A stretch of DNA of 64,000 nucleotides. It comes from Clostridiales bacterium (GTDB lineage Bacteria > Bacillota > Clostridia > Tissierellales > GPF-1). Both the position numbers and the translations under genes were made by a program. A model generated the notes under the pieces. That model worked only from the letters and a program-made list of their open reading frames with translations. It ran no database searches and had not been told where the DNA came from. This document shows, one piece after another, positions 34,630 through 44,620 of the stretch (the stretch's first letter is position 1; each line of letters begins with the position of its first letter). Location: positions 1-64,000 of the forward strand of contig JABXKS010000084.1 in NCBI GenBank assembly GCA_013619125.1. Direction: 5' to 3'.

Positions 34630-35823
34630 ATGAATTATAAAAAATATAAAAGAATTTTTACGGTTGTTATCGATTCTTTAGGGATCGGTGCTTTGCCTGA
34701 CTCTGAACAATACGGTGATCTGGGTGTCAATACCCTTGCTCATATTTCAGAAAGCGTTGAGCAATTTGAAATTCCCAATCTTCAAAAACTGGGTATGGCA
34801 AATCTCTGTGCGATGAAGCAAGTTCTTCCCGTAGAAAAGCCCTTGGCCGCAACTGCAAAGCTAGCTGAAACCAGCATTGGAAAAGACACCATGACAGGTC
34901 ACTGGGAAATGATGGGGCTGCGTATTACAACACCCTTTCAAACTTTTACAGAGACTGGATTCCCAAAGGAATTGATTGACGAGCTGGAGAAACGCACCGG
35001 ACACAAGGTCATCGGAAACAAAAGCTCAAGCGGCACAGTCATTTTGGATGAGTTTGCAGAGGAAGAAATTGCAACCGGCAATATGATCGTCTATACGTCT
35101 GCCGATTCCGTTTTGCAAATCTGTGGGCACGAAGAATCCTTTGGACTGGACGAATTGTATCGTTGCTGTGAGATCGCTCGCGAATTGACCATGAAAGAAG
35201 AATGGCGCGTCGGCCGCATCATCGCCCGCCCGTATCTTGGAAAGAAAATAGGCGAATTCAAGCGTACCAGCAATCGCCACGACTACGCCCTGAAGCCTTA
35301 CGGTACAACTTATTTGGACGCTTTGAAAGCGGAAAACTATGATGTGATTTCTGTAGGGAAGATCTCCGACATCTTCTGCGATGAAGGAATTACAGAATCC
35401 AACCGCTCTACAAGCTCCGTGCATGGCATGGAACAAACCATTGAAATAGCAAAGCGTGATTTCACAGGTCTTTGTTTCACAAACCTGGTAGACTTTGACG
35501 CCCTATGGGGACATCGTCGCAATCCGGTTGGCTACGCGGAAGAATTAGAACGTTTTGACGAGAAACTGGGACTGTTACTTGAAGCCTTGGGTGAAGAGGA
35601 CTTGTTAATCATCACAGCCGATCATGGCAATGATCCAACCTATGAAGGTTCGGACCACACTCGGGAATATGTTCCTTTCCTTGCTTACTCACCATCCATG
35701 ACAGAAACCAATCAACTTGAGACGCAAGAGACCTTCGCCGTAATCGGCGCGACCATTGCCGACAACTTCAATGTGGCGAAGCCGGAAGGCACCATTGGAT
35801 ACTCCTTGTTGCCTCAGCTTTAA
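34630..35823 (+). CDS. deoB: Phosphopentomutase
   Basis: Alkaline-phosphatase-superfamily enzyme interconverting ribose or deoxyribose 1- and 5-phosphates in nucleoside catabolism; 397 residues, the usual length. [13 protein letters not shown] (metal site), [13 protein letters not shown] (phosphothreonine region) and [20 protein letters not shown] (metal ligands) are all present. AGGAGG precedes the ATG. It stands alone without deoA, deoC or deoD nearby. The 220 bases upstream contain no other gene that I can support. Confidence 0.96.
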   Translation: MNYKKYKRIFTVVIDSLGIGALPDSEQYGDLGVNTLAHISESVEQFEIPNLQKLGMANLCAMKQVLPVEKPLAATAKLAETSIGKDTMTGHWEMMGLRITTPFQTFTETGFPKELIDELEKRTGHKVIGNKSSSGTVILDEFAEEEIATGNMIVYTSADSVLQICGHEESFGLDELYRCCEIARELTMKEEWRVGRIIARPYLGKKIGEFKRTSNRHDYALKPYGTTYLDALKAENYDVISVGKISDIFCDEGITESNRSTSSVHGMEQTIEIAKRDFTGLCFTNLVDFDALWGHRRNPVGYAEELERFDEKLGLLLEALGEEDLLIITADHGNDPTYEGSDHTREYVPFLAYSPSMTETNQLETQETFAVIGATIADNFNVAKPEGTIGYSLLPQL

Positions 35824-35871
35824 TTCCATCCAATTTAAATTTGAGCTTTAGAAATATAACTTGTAACGACA

Positions 35872-35918
35872 AACACCTCAACGATTCGCATGACTGGAAT
35901 CATTGAGGTGTTTTTTTT
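35872..35918 (+). terminator. Terminator of deoB
   Basis: AACACCTCAACGATT (35872-35886) pairs with AATCATTGAGGTGTT (35898-35912) and is followed by T8. Confidence 0.88.
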
Positions 35919-35922
35919 CGAC

Positions 35923-38070
35923 TTATTCGTCGAATTTAAAATTCTTCAAGGCATCCGCCAAAGCATTGTTCACCGGCTCGTCCTTTTCCTTTTTCATCTT
36001 CTGAATATATTTGGTAGCTTCTCGCTTGTTCATCTGCTGTTTTTTCTTTGCGTTTTTCTTTTCCCAAGACTTCAGGCTTTCCCGAAATCCACAGGTATTG
36101 CATTTGAAGAACTTCTGATCGCCTTCTCCCATCATGACCAACTTCTTATGGCATTCCGGGCACCTTGCATTGGTTACTTTCGAAACATTCTTTTTGTACC
36201 CACACTCCCGGTCAGGGCAAACCAGCCGTTCCCCATTCTTATTCTTCACCCGCAACAGTCGCTTTCCGCAGTCCGGGCAAGGGGTGTTCGTCTGATTGTC
36301 GTGGCGATAGATCGTATCCGACTGCTCGATTCCCTGGACCAGTTCCCTCGTTTTTTCCTTGATCTCACCGATAAATTCTTGTCGCTTTCGATTCTCATGC
36401 TGAATTCGATTAAACTCGCCTTCCCACTTCGCTGTAAGCGCAGGGGATTTCACCATCTCCGGCACCAACTCAATCAGTTGTTTGCCCTTTGATGTTGGAA
36501 AAATATGTCCCTGTTTTTCTTCAAAGTATCCAACCGCATAGAGCTTCTCCAAGATATCGGCTCGTGTTGCCACGGTGCCAATTCCCCCAGTTTGAGCCAG
36601 GGTCTTTTTCATTGCTTCCTCTTTGACAAATCGCTTTGGATTTTCCATATCTCGAAGCAGGGTCGCTTCGGTATACCGCTCTGGCGGTTGCGTTTTTTCC
36701 TCTTTGAGTCGAAGGGTAAAATGATCAAGGACCTCGCCTTCTTTCACCTTCGGCAGCTCATCAGATTGCGATTCTCCCGCTATAGCTTTCCAACCCAAGT
36801 TTAAACTCTTCGTTGTGGTTGCGGAAAAGACTTCTGACCCAACACCCACCTTGACCTTGAAGGTTTCCACTTTGGCAGGTTCGGCAATCGCCTCTAAGAA
36901 TCGAATCACAATCAAATCATAGATTCGTCGTTCATCCTTAGACAGATCCGAAAGGAAGACCGACTCCTCCGTTGGAATCAAGGCATGATGATCCGAAACC
37001 AGCTTGTCATTGACCAATCGTTTCGTTACCTGCACCCCTTTTTTCAAGCGTTGGTGGACCTCTTTTTTCATGGATCCGCCCATTAAGGCTTCCAAGCGTT
37101 CTGGCAAAGTTTCCACCAAATCACTCGTTAACACCCTGGAATCAGTTCGCGGATAGCTCACCAACTTATGACGCTCATACAAATTTTGAAGAGACCTGAG
37201 TGTTTGCTTCGCCCCCATTGCATACCGGCGATTCGCTTCAATCTGCAGGCTAGTCAAATCATACAATTGCGGCGCAGGGATCTCCTTTTGCTTTCGCTCG
37301 ATGAGCTTGACCACTGCCGTTTCCTTTTGACCTGCCGCCAAGCGTTTCTTGGCATCCTCCTGATCAAAAACTTGATGCGAATGGGCAGAAGCATATAGCA
37401 CCCCATTATGACTTCCCGTCAATCGCCAGAATGGACGACTTTGAAAGCTTTGAATCTCTTCTTCCTTTGCCACTACCATGGAAAGCGTCGGTGTCTGCAC
37501 CCGTCCTGCTGACAATTGAGCATTGTATTTGCAGGTCAAAGCGCGAGTTATATTCAATCCCAGATACCAGTCAGCCTCCGAGCGTGCTTGGGCCGCCTCA
37601 TACAAAGCGTCATAGTTTTTCCCCGGTTTCAGATTTTGGAATCCTTCCTTGATAGCGCGGTCTGTTTGCGAGGAAATCCACAATCGTTGCATCGGCTTTT
37701 TGCAACCCGCCAACTTCAAAATCCATCTGGCAACCAGCTCCCCTTCGCGACCCGCATCTGTGGCAATGACCACTTCTGTAACATCGGAACGAGTCAGCAT
37801 CTTCTTAATTTCAAAGAATTGTTTCTTCCCCTGGGGAATTAATTCGAGTTTTAAGGGCGTCGGTAACATGGGCAGATCGCTCATCTTCCAATGCTTGTAC
37901 TTCTCATCGTATTTCTCTGGCCCTGCCAGAGTCACCAAATGTCCAAATGCCCAGGTCACAATGGCATCATTACCTTCCAATCCGCCATTGATCGGCTTCT
38001 TGCAGCCCAATACGCGTGCTATCTCTTTTCCAACGGAGGGTTTCTCCGCCAATATCAATCTTTTTTCCAT
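35923..38070 (-). CDS. topB: DNA topoisomerase III
   Basis: Type IA topoisomerase of 715 residues. An N-terminal Toprim domain (RLILAEKPSVGKEIARVLG; VVIATDAGREGELVARWI), the catalytic tyrosine in KLVSYPRTDSRVL, and the gate domains are followed by C-terminal zinc-binding segments (CPDCGKRLL with CPDRECGY, and CPECHKKL with CNTCGF). It relaxes negative supercoils and decatenates DNA. Such stand-alone topB copies can be chromosomal or associated with integrative elements; no conjugation genes are near, so a chromosomal role is assumed. Confidence 0.95.
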   Translation of the reverse strand: MEKRLILAEKPSVGKEIARVLGCKKPINGGLEGNDAIVTWAFGHLVTLAGPEKYDEKYKHWKMSDLPMLPTPLKLELIPQGKKQFFEIKKMLTRSDVTEVVIATDAGREGELVARWILKLAGCKKPMQRLWISSQTDRAIKEGFQNLKPGKNYDALYEAAQARSEADWYLGLNITRALTCKYNAQLSAGRVQTPTLSMVVAKEEEIQSFQSRPFWRLTGSHNGVLYASAHSHQVFDQEDAKKRLAAGQKETAVVKLIERKQKEIPAPQLYDLTSLQIEANRRYAMGAKQTLRSLQNLYERHKLVSYPRTDSRVLTSDLVETLPERLEALMGGSMKKEVHQRLKKGVQVTKRLVNDKLVSDHHALIPTEESVFLSDLSKDERRIYDLIVIRFLEAIAEPAKVETFKVKVGVGSEVFSATTTKSLNLGWKAIAGESQSDELPKVKEGEVLDHFTLRLKEEKTQPPERYTEATLLRDMENPKRFVKEEAMKKTLAQTGGIGTVATRADILEKLYAVGYFEEKQGHIFPTSKGKQLIELVPEMVKSPALTAKWEGEFNRIQHENRKRQEFIGEIKEKTRELVQGIEQSDTIYRHDNQTNTPCPDCGKRLLRVKNKNGERLVCPDRECGYKKNVSKVTNARCPECHKKLVMMGEGDQKFFKCNTCGFRESLKSWEKKNAKKKQQMNKREATKYIQKMKKEKDEPVNNALADALKNFKFDE

Positions 38071-38236
38071 TTCGTCACCCTTTCTTCGCCCTTTATTCTA
38101 TCATGAGTCGAAACTCCTGAAAAGAATAGAGGGTAGCATGATAGTCAATGCCGAAAATCGCTTGTTTCCGTATGCTCCCCCCCCTATAATGAGGATACTA
38201 TCCATTGAAAATATTTCATTTAGAGAGGAGCAATCA

Positions 38237-38890
38237 ATGAAGCGAGTCTTTGCACCCGGATGCGGATTGATGATCTATCAACCCCATCTGGCTAAAAAAA
38301 TATCTAACTACCTGAAAAAGCAAGATCTCTGCCATGAAGAACTCCATATTTGCTGTAGGCATGAACCCTTACTGGAAGCAGGAACGGAAATCATCAATGT
38401 TTGTGCCGGCTGCCACAAACGATTCGCCACGCTTTATGAAGGCATTACAACGATATCATTGTGGGAAATTCTTGCCGAGGATCCAAACTTTCCATTCCCG
38501 GATTATCAGGGAATATCGATGTCCATTCAAGACGCCTGCCCGACGCGTCAAAATAAAAACGTGCATAAGGCACTACGTATTCTTATGGAAAAAATGAACA
38601 TCACCATTATCGAACCTGAAAAAGCACGCACAAAGAGTGTTTGTTGTGGCGATAGTTTTTATCCACTCATCCCCGATGATGAGATACAGAAGCTGATGGA
38701 ACATCGTGCCAATGAAATGCCTTGCGAGGATGTTGTTGTACATTGTACCTCTTGTGTGAAATCCATGATCAATGGTGGCAAGACGCCCCAATATATCATC
38801 TCTCTGCTCTTTGAAGAAGAAACCATTGGCGGTGTTGTGAGTACTAGAGAATGGCATGATGAATTAGATATTTATATCGCAGAACATTAA
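38237..38890 (+). CDS. CCG-domain (heterodisulfide-reductase-B-like) Fe-S protein
   Basis: Protein of 217 residues rich in cysteine motifs: FAPGCGL, HICCRHEP, VCAGCHKRF, QDACPTR, VCCGDSFY and VHCTSCVKS. This pattern is that of HdrB / GlpC / LutA-type cysteine-rich (CCG) domains that bind an Fe-S cluster for two-electron transfer. It is the sole such gene here, without an obvious partner dehydrogenase. ATG 38237 follows AGAGGAG; a longer upstream frame is the antisense of topB and is rejected. Partner and role unknown. Confidence 0.82.
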   Translation: MKRVFAPGCGLMIYQPHLAKKISNYLKKQDLCHEELHICCRHEPLLEAGTEIINVCAGCHKRFATLYEGITTISLWEILAEDPNFPFPDYQGISMSIQDACPTRQNKNVHKALRILMEKMNITIIEPEKARTKSVCCGDSFYPLIPDDEIQKLMEHRANEMPCEDVVVHCTSCVKSMINGGKTPQYIISLLFEEETIGGVVSTREWHDELDIYIAEH

Positions 38891-38931
38891 AAAAGACTAG
38901 GTTGTCAGTAATCTGACTACCTAGTCTTTTT
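38889..38931. terminator. Bidirectional terminator
   Basis: GACTAGGT (38895-38902) pairs with ACCTAGTC (38919-38926), with A-rich and T-rich flanks on the two sides, so it can act for both the plus-strand Fe-S gene and the minus-strand UPF0210 gene. Confidence 0.85.
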
Positions 38932-38950
38932 AAGGAGTGGGGCTTCGCCC

Positions 38951-40309
38951 CTAGTTTTTAAAACTATGCACCGGTGCTGGCATACGTCCGCCTCGATTAA
39001 TCAAGTCTGCGCTACTGAATTTATTGACCTTCATGATAGGCGCGCTTCCCAGCAATCCACCGAAGTGAACCTCATCACCAACCTGTTTACCAAACACGGG
39101 AATTACCCGCACTGCTGTTGTCTTGTGATTAATGACCCCAATGGCCGCCTCATCCGCGATCATGGCGGCAAGGGTTGTTGCCGGGGTATCCCCCGGCACA
39201 GCAATCATATCAAGGCCAACGGAACACACGCAGGTCATGGCTTCCAGTTTTTCAATATTAATTGCTCCAGCTTTGACCGCAGCGATCATGCCTTCATCCT
39301 CGCTAACCGGAATAAAAGCACCCGACAAACCACCGACATGGGAAGAGGCCATAATGCCACCTTTTTTCACTGCATCATTCAACATTGCCAATGCCATGGT
39401 TGTTCCATGGGTACCCACCATTTCAAGTCCAATCTCTTCCAAGATGCGGGCAACGCTATCGCCTTTAGCCGGTGTCGGTGCCAGGGAAAGATCGATAATC
39501 CCAAAAGGAACGCCCAAACGTTTTGCCGCCTCATTGGCAACCAATTGCCCGGCTCGGGTGATCTTAAATGCCATCTTCTTAATGGTTTGCGCCACCTCGT
39601 CCATGGGTTCTCCCTTCACCTTTTCCAGCGCGCATTTGATCACACCAGGACCACTGATCCCCACATGAATCACTTTTTCCGCTTCTCCGACCCCGTGAAA
39701 GGCACCTGCCATAAACGGATTATCCTCCACCGCATTGGCGAAGACCACCAGTTTCGCACAGCCAATCCCGTCGCGATCCGCTGTCCGTTTAGCTGTTTCC
39801 TGAATAATTTCACCCATCCATTTCACCGCATCCATATTAATACCGGATCGGGTGTCTCCCACATTCACGGAAGAACAGACCCTCTCCGTTACATCCAACG
39901 CTTCTGGAATGGCAGCAATCAGGTTTCGGTCGCCCACTGTAAATCCTTTTTGTACCAAGGCGGAAAATCCGCCAATAAAGTTTACGCCCACGGTTACTGC
40001 TGCGCGATCCAAGGTCTTTGCCATCTCCACCGCATCGGCAACAGTTCCATTCTGTACCAGCATTGCAACCGGAGTAATGGAAATTCTCGTATTAATAATC
40101 GGCACACCATATTCGATTTCGATCTGGCGAGCCGTTTCAACCAAGTCCTTGGCGGAATCCACAACCTTGTTATAGACCTTTTCCCTGGTTTCTTCCTGGG
40201 TGGAAGAAATGCAGTCCAAAAGAGAAATTCCCATGGTAATTGTTCGGATATCCAACTTCTCTTTCTCGATCATTTGATTAGTTTCAAATATACTTTTCGA
40301 ATCAATCAT
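38951..40309 (-). CDS. UPF0210 (PFL-like, DUF711-type) protein
   Basis: Protein of 452 residues of the UPF0210 family, sometimes called PFL-family because of a distant structural relation to pyruvate formate lyase. Family segments include [55 protein letters not shown] and [17 protein letters not shown]. The molecular function is unknown. It is 11 bases downstream of an ACT-domain gene and both lie behind a glycine riboswitch and terminator, which points to glycine sensing or metabolism. GGGAG precedes the ATG. Confidence 0.92.
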   Translation of the reverse strand: MIDSKSIFETNQMIEKEKLDIRTITMGISLLDCISSTQEETREKVYNKVVDSAKDLVETARQIEIEYGVPIINTRISITPVAMLVQNGTVADAVEMAKTLDRAAVTVGVNFIGGFSALVQKGFTVGDRNLIAAIPEALDVTERVCSSVNVGDTRSGINMDAVKWMGEIIQETAKRTADRDGIGCAKLVVFANAVEDNPFMAGAFHGVGEAEKVIHVGISGPGVIKCALEKVKGEPMDEVAQTIKKMAFKITRAGQLVANEAAKRLGVPFGIIDLSLAPTPAKGDSVARILEEIGLEMVGTHGTTMALAMLNDAVKKGGIMASSHVGGLSGAFIPVSEDEGMIAAVKAGAINIEKLEAMTCVCSVGLDMIAVPGDTPATTLAAMIADEAAIGVINHKTTAVRVIPVFGKQVGDEVHFGGLLGSAPIMKVNKFSSADLINRGGRMPAPVHSFKN

Positions 40310-40320
40310 TGTACGCTCCC

Positions 40321-40590
40321 TTATAGTCGATGCATCGCGTGATAGATCTCTTCGTTCTGGATCTGTATCGATACATTCATTTTATCGCCAACCACTTTGA
40401 GTTCTTTTTGCACCTCTTCAAAACAAATCGCTGCATGGCTGACATCTACCATCATCATCATGGTAAAGAATTGCTGCATAATCGTCTGGCTAATATCCAA
40501 CACATTGACTTGCTGTTTCGCCAAAGTTGCGGTTACCTCCGCAATAATCCCAACTTGATCTTCTCCAATTACCGTTACAATTGCCTTCAT
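40321..40590 (-). CDS. ACT-domain protein (UPF0237 type)
   Basis: Single ACT domain pair in 89 residues: [20 protein letters not shown] (first strand, helix), [20 protein letters not shown] (second strand), and a C-terminal part. The UPF0237 group is often next to UPF0210, as here. ACT domains bind amino acids, so this is a plausible glycine-responsive regulator or subunit of the UPF0210 protein. A longer in-frame extension runs back through the riboswitch and is rejected: AAGGGAGG sits before ATG 40590. Confidence 0.9.
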   Translation of the reverse strand: MKAIVTVIGEDQVGIIAEVTATLAKQQVNVLDISQTIMQQFFTMMMMVDVSHAAICFEEVQKELKVVGDKMNVSIQIQNEEIYHAMHRL

Positions 40591-40613
40591 ATCTTTTTCC
40601 TCCCTTAAATAAA

Positions 40614-40638
40614 CAAAAAACCGCGCTAATAAGCGCGG
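40614..40638 (-). terminator. Riboswitch-linked intrinsic terminator
   Basis: CCGCGCT (minus strand, 40638-40632) pairs with AGCGCGG (40627-40621) over a TATT loop, followed by T7 at 40620-40614. It lies between the glycine aptamer and the ACT gene start, so it is the probable expression platform. Confidence 0.85.
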
Positions 40639-40656
40639 AAAGATTCCATCTTCTGC

Positions 40657-40752
40657 GCCCTGTCCTTTTACCTGAGAGTTTCGCCTTTCGGCTTTCCCCT
40701 TCGGTGCTCCTTGGGTGTAGCAATCACCCGAGTCTCTCCAGAGTTCTGTCCA
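40657..40752 (-). ncRNA. Glycine riboswitch (single aptamer)
   Basis: The minus strand contains the conserved glycine aptamer core: CTCTGGAGAGACTC near 40747, then GGAGCACCGAAGGGG, a short CCGAAAGG hairpin, then ACTCTCAGGTAAAAGGACAG. These are the hallmark conserved blocks (ACCGAAGG and CTCAGGTAAAAGGACAG). Only one aptamer is evident. It precedes a terminator at 40614-40638 and the ACT-UPF0210 genes, so glycine should switch their transcription. Confidence 0.93.
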
Positions 40753-40876
40753 CAAGCGGTCACACATCGGCTTCCGCTTCTTTCATCCAGGGTATTCAAT
40801 TCTTTATCATGAATTTTGCCTTTCACCTTGTTCAAGCCAAACCATCTTCATCTTAATCGCATGCTAGCAGATTGGT

Positions 40877-42370
40877 TCATTCATCCGCTCGTTCAGACAC
40901 CTGCTCAAAGGATTCTTCCTGTCCAACAAAAGCAATCCCCAAAGAAACCGTCACATGAATTTTCCCCACCGAAGTTTCAATTGGATCCTTCATCCGATTG
41001 ATCAAGCGCCGTGCAACCACCGTTGCATCAATCCCCTTTCGCAATTTCAACAAGATGTTAAACTCATCCCCGTGAATCCTTGCTGAAAGATCTCGCTCCC
41101 GCAGAACTTCCTGCAGCCGCTTCCCCACCTCAATCAGAACTTCGTCTCCAGTAGCATGCCCAAATTGGTCATTCACCGACTTGAAATCATCAATATCAAA
41201 ATATCCAACCGCTAAAACTCCATCATTCCAACGCTTCCGTTCGCTCGGAATCATTGATAAAAATCCAGATTTATTGAACAATCCCGTCAATTCATCCCGA
41301 TTTACTCGCTTATGCAAGGACTCTAATCGTTCTTTTCTGACTTTGGCCGAGTTTTCTAAAAAATACGCCCCCAATAGTGCAAAGAATACCGATAATCCAA
41401 TCAAACTTATCCATTCCCTTTGCAGCTCCAGAAAGAACAGGCGATACTTCTCTTCTGGAAAAGAATAAGCAAAGTATCCTACTTCATAAGGTTCCGCTTC
41501 ATACGGCGGTTGTGGCTGAAGACCCGTGATTTTTTTCATATACACCAAACCCTTATCGACTTCTTCTCTTACCACCTCGGTTTGATTTTTCTTCGCCCAT
41601 ACGGAAGGAAATTGACTCGCAAAATTCGATTTGCCTCGTTCTGATAGTACAAATCCCCACGCCTCTTCAGGATCCTCATGTTTCAAATAATAGCCGTCTT
41701 GATTGATAATCTGCAAGGCTTGAAAATCGATCATATGCTTGTCCGTAGAAGAAAAGTATTGCGACTCCGTCTGCATCCAATTTGCTGCCAAGTAATTCAG
41801 CACAATAAATCCGATTGGATTTCCCTGCGCATCTTCCACTCGCATGCCCATTCGAATCATGGGTTTTAGGGGCCATTCCACTTCCCCATTCTCAATATTC
41901 AAATCCAATGGCGAAAAATAGATGCCTTCTCGCTTTAAATCCGTCATTTCAACAAAATAATAACGCTGTGATTTGTCTTGCAACTCGTCCCCCGCTACAA
42001 TTCTGGGATTCCCCGCCTCGAAATTGATCCGGACCTGTTCCTGGCCTTGCACGTCAAGATAGCGAATTTGATCATATAGTCCAAGTGATTTCGACAATTC
42101 ATAATAGAATTTGGAAATATGCTGAAAACTTCTACCGTCAGCCAGCAGCGACTCTGTCAATCCCCTCGTATAAATCAGATCACGAACGCGATCCTCATAG
42201 GTCAAGATCATCCGATTCTCCAGCAACTGAAAATAATCGTCCACATCATCATTGATGTGCGTGACAATCTTGTTGGTACTCGTTTGATACCAGATCCCCA
42301 CAAGAAGAAAAAGCATCATGAAAATCAAGATAAAATATCGAATAAATTGCTTTGAAAATCGCTTTTTCAT
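40877..42370 (-). CDS. Membrane sensor diguanylate cyclase-like protein, C-terminally short
   Basis: Protein of 497 residues: N-terminal membrane helix (YFILIFMMLFLLVGIWYQ), an extracytoplasmic dCACHE-like sensor (about 35-320), a second helix (LIGLSVFFALLGAYFL) and a GGDEF domain (about 350-497). The signature is HGDEF in place of GGDEF, with an inhibitory RERD site (RxxD) upstream of it and GYFDIDDFKSVND for metal binding. The domain stops at SERADE, without the ALYxAK-GRN helix that ends normal GGDEF domains. GGAGGGGCAC precedes the ATG. Cyclase activity is doubtful on both counts. Confidence 0.88.
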   Translation of the reverse strand: MKKRFSKQFIRYFILIFMMLFLLVGIWYQTSTNKIVTHINDDVDDYFQLLENRMILTYEDRVRDLIYTRGLTESLLADGRSFQHISKFYYELSKSLGLYDQIRYLDVQGQEQVRINFEAGNPRIVAGDELQDKSQRYYFVEMTDLKREGIYFSPLDLNIENGEVEWPLKPMIRMGMRVEDAQGNPIGFIVLNYLAANWMQTESQYFSSTDKHMIDFQALQIINQDGYYLKHEDPEEAWGFVLSERGKSNFASQFPSVWAKKNQTEVVREEVDKGLVYMKKITGLQPQPPYEAEPYEVGYFAYSFPEEKYRLFFLELQREWISLIGLSVFFALLGAYFLENSAKVRKERLESLHKRVNRDELTGLFNKSGFLSMIPSERKRWNDGVLAVGYFDIDDFKSVNDQFGHATGDEVLIEVGKRLQEVLRERDLSARIHGDEFNILLKLRKGIDATVVARRLINRMKDPIETSVGKIHVTVSLGIAFVGQEESFEQVSERADE

Positions 42371-42433
42371 GTGCCCCTCCGTTTATACATTCCTCTTATG
42401 GATATTATAACCAGTAGAGGGAGGAAAATCACG

Positions 42434-43645
42434 ATGAAACGAGGATTTTTGACAATTCTTTTGTTCTTTCTGATCGGCAGCGCTTGGTTTACAGGCTCTT
42501 GGAACACAGAAAAGCCCGTTGAACCACGCCCGACTATAGAAACGTTTCGTCCAATGATCCATTTTGGGCGTACTCGTTTTGTCCTTTCTTCTGAAACCCG
42601 ACCGTGGAAGGAAGTCGGACTTTTGTCCAATTCGATGATCATTTCTCCAGAACCTACTTTGATCGAAGTGACCTATTCTCGCAAAGGCGAGACTACTTGG
42701 CAATCAATCGTCGCGAATGCGTCGCATCTGCCGCTTCCCGATCAAGATGGGATCACAGAGGTCAAGCTCTCTCTTCATTATCCCAATCAAGCAGCACCCA
42801 TGGAGTCTCGCTTTATTGTCGCGCCATGTCGGGATGTTCAATTTCAAGTCAATAAAATCAGCTTTGCGCCAGGTGAACTCGTGATGATTCGGGCTGAATA
42901 TCTGGAAATCGGACAACTCCTGACTGCATCGGGCAGCTGGTTTGACTCTGACCCGCAATGGTTCCATCATGATGGAATTGCTCTGCTGCTCTATCCGATT
43001 CCTTCCAGTACCCAAGAAGGCAATTATCAACTAACCCTCACCGCTCAAAATGAGCAAAGCATTAACATTCCGATTACCGTCACACCACGGAATTTTGTTA
43101 TGCAACCCTTGATTGTTGATCCCGATGTGAATGCCACAACACGTACAGACAATTCCTATGAAGAGTTTCATGCAATGCTCATGGAATCTCGTACGGTGAC
43201 AGAATCGTTGCCTCTTTTCGAAGGCAGCTTTCAGCTCCCTTTAGACGGTCGAATGACCACCGAATATGGACAAGGACGCACCATTAATGGCGTCCCCAGT
43301 GGGTCCCGCCATTCCGGCTATGACTTGGCTGCACCAACCGGAACCGACATTTCCGCTACGCAAAAGGGGAAAGTGCGCTTTGCGGGCGAGATGATCCTAA
43401 CCGGAAATACCATCATTATCGAACATGGCATCGGCATTTTCAGCCAATACTACCATATGGACGACCTATCGGTTGAGACTGGCGAATTGGTTCAACAAGG
43501 CGAAATCATCGGTACAGTAGGAAGCACCGGTTTTTCCACCGGTCCGCACCTGCACTTCTGCATCTATGTCAATGGTGCTTATGTTGACCCAGCCGTTTTT
43601 CTGGAAGGCTCGACCTTTGAATGGTTTCAGCTTCTGCCCCAGTAG
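42434..43645 (+). CDS. M23-family metallopeptidase
   Basis: Exported or membrane-anchored peptidoglycan endopeptidase-like protein of 403 residues. The N-terminus has a signal or anchor (GFLTILLFFLIGSAWFTGSW). The middle is beta-rich (Ig-like, about 65-230). The C-terminus is a LytM domain with the zinc ligands in RHSGYDLAA (H, D) and PHLHFCIYV (H-x-H). GGGAGG lies 9 bases before ATG 42434. It is divergent from the GGDEF gene. The domain is complete; the substrate is likely cell-wall cross-links. Confidence 0.93.
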   Translation: MKRGFLTILLFFLIGSAWFTGSWNTEKPVEPRPTIETFRPMIHFGRTRFVLSSETRPWKEVGLLSNSMIISPEPTLIEVTYSRKGETTWQSIVANASHLPLPDQDGITEVKLSLHYPNQAAPMESRFIVAPCRDVQFQVNKISFAPGELVMIRAEYLEIGQLLTASGSWFDSDPQWFHHDGIALLLYPIPSSTQEGNYQLTLTAQNEQSINIPITVTPRNFVMQPLIVDPDVNATTRTDNSYEEFHAMLMESRTVTESLPLFEGSFQLPLDGRMTTEYGQGRTINGVPSGSRHSGYDLAAPTGTDISATQKGKVRFAGEMILTGNTIIIEHGIGIFSQYYHMDDLSVETGELVQQGEIIGTVGSTGFSTGPHLHFCIYVNGAYVDPAVFLEGSTFEWFQLLPQ

Positions 43646-43717
43646 CGGTTCACATGAATCAAATATTCTTGCTAAGTGAATCCATTTTCACGCAAGCACC
43701 ATCTTTTCTCCTTACAT

Positions 43718-43759
43718 TCAAAAAAAGACGAGGCATTCTCTGCTCCGTCTTTTTTTGAA
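43718..43759. terminator. Bidirectional terminator
   Basis: TTCAAAAAAAGACG (43718-43731) pairs with CGTCTTTTTTTGAA (43746-43759), a 14-bp stem with T-rich sequence on both sides, between the plus-strand peptidase and the minus-strand activase gene. Confidence 0.88.
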
Positions 43760-43770
43760 TGGCTTAATTG

Positions 43771-44610
43771 TTATCCACCGATTTGCACCCGGAATCCACG
43801 CTCTTCAAAGATCCCTCGAAACGATTCTACTTCCTCTTTTCCCATGGGATTTACCCCTTCCAATGCATATTCCCGTCCCAATGCTTGATACTTGCCTTCC
43901 CCATATTGATGAAAGGGCAAGAGATGAATTTCCTCAATATGCAGAGAACGAACACGATCTGCAATCTGAATCAAGTTCGCTTTAGTCGCCGTATACCCTG
44001 GAATTAAGGGAATCCGCACAACCACCTTAGCCTGCGCCTCCCTCAAAAGAACGAGTCGGCTGAACAATGCTTCGAAAGATGCACCTAACACCCGTTGTGC
44101 TTCCTGATCATCTGCGATCTTCAAGTCAAAAAGCCAAAGATCCACTTCCTGTTCCAAGGCCTCATAGGCTTCCAGGGGTCCGGCACCGCATGTTTCCACC
44201 GCTACATGAATCCCTTCCGCCTTCAGCTTCGGTATGGCTTCTCTTAAGAACGCAGCCCATTCCATGGGCTCTCCCCCTGAGAAGGTAACACCGCCACTCG
44301 TTGCTTCGTAAAAGATCGCATCTTTTGTTGCGATCCTCACCACTTGGTCAACATCCATCCACTCGCCAATCTCCGCCATGGCGCCCGTCGGACAAAACGC
44401 CGAGGATTGATTGCAGGCCTGGCAGCTGGGTGCGCTGCATTGAATGCAGAGGCTCTGCTTGCGCATCACCTCGATTTCTCTCTTTTGACTCTCGGGATTG
44501 GCGCACCATGGGCAGTGCAACGCGCATCCCTTTAAAAAAATCAGGGTGCGGATGCCGCCTCCATCATGGAGACTGAATTTTTGTGTATTCATTACAATCG
44601 CTTTTTCCAT
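43771..44610 (-). CDS. pflC: Glycyl radical enzyme activase (PflC-like, radical SAM)
   Basis: Radical SAM activase of 279 residues that installs the glycyl radical on the partner enzyme encoded upstream (10-base gap). The 4Fe-4S motif is KGCALHCPWCANPES (CxxxCxxC). A ferredoxin-like insert follows (CIQCSAPSCQACNQ and CPTGAM). TSGGVTFSGGEPMEW, the SAM-binding segment, and the DLKIAD helix are present. The adjacent gene is a PflD orthologue, so PflC-like is the best assignment, although the activase substrate is only inferred from position. The length is close to that of E. coli PflC. Confidence 0.88.
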   Translation of the reverse strand: MEKAIVMNTQKFSLHDGGGIRTLIFLKGCALHCPWCANPESQKREIEVMRKQSLCIQCSAPSCQACNQSSAFCPTGAMAEIGEWMDVDQVVRIATKDAIFYEATSGGVTFSGGEPMEWAAFLREAIPKLKAEGIHVAVETCGAGPLEAYEALEQEVDLWLFDLKIADDQEAQRVLGASFEALFSRLVLLREAQAKVVVRIPLIPGYTATKANLIQIADRVRSLHIEEIHLLPFHQYGEGKYQALGREYALEGVNPMGKEEVESFRGIFEERGFRVQIGG

Positions 44611-44620
44611 TGATCCATCC

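Noticed and set aside
37649-38236. Upstream extension of the CCG-domain gene
   Set aside because: It runs through the topB 5' region on the other strand. The AGAGGAG before ATG 38237 and the family start fit the shorter form.
38966-40342. Long plus-strand reading frame (458 codons) opposite UPF0210
   Set aside because: It is antisense to a well-conserved protein, is rich in His, Cys and Asn as expected for an antisense frame, and has no ribosome binding site or recognisable domain.
40753-40860. Second tandem glycine aptamer upstream of the first
   Set aside because: The second set of conserved blocks is not found; only a short AAGCGG/CCGCTT pairing.
40790-40877. Frameshift hiding a complete GGDEF C-terminus
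   Set aside because: I read the other two frames past the stop and found no ADExxYxAKxxGRN-like segment.
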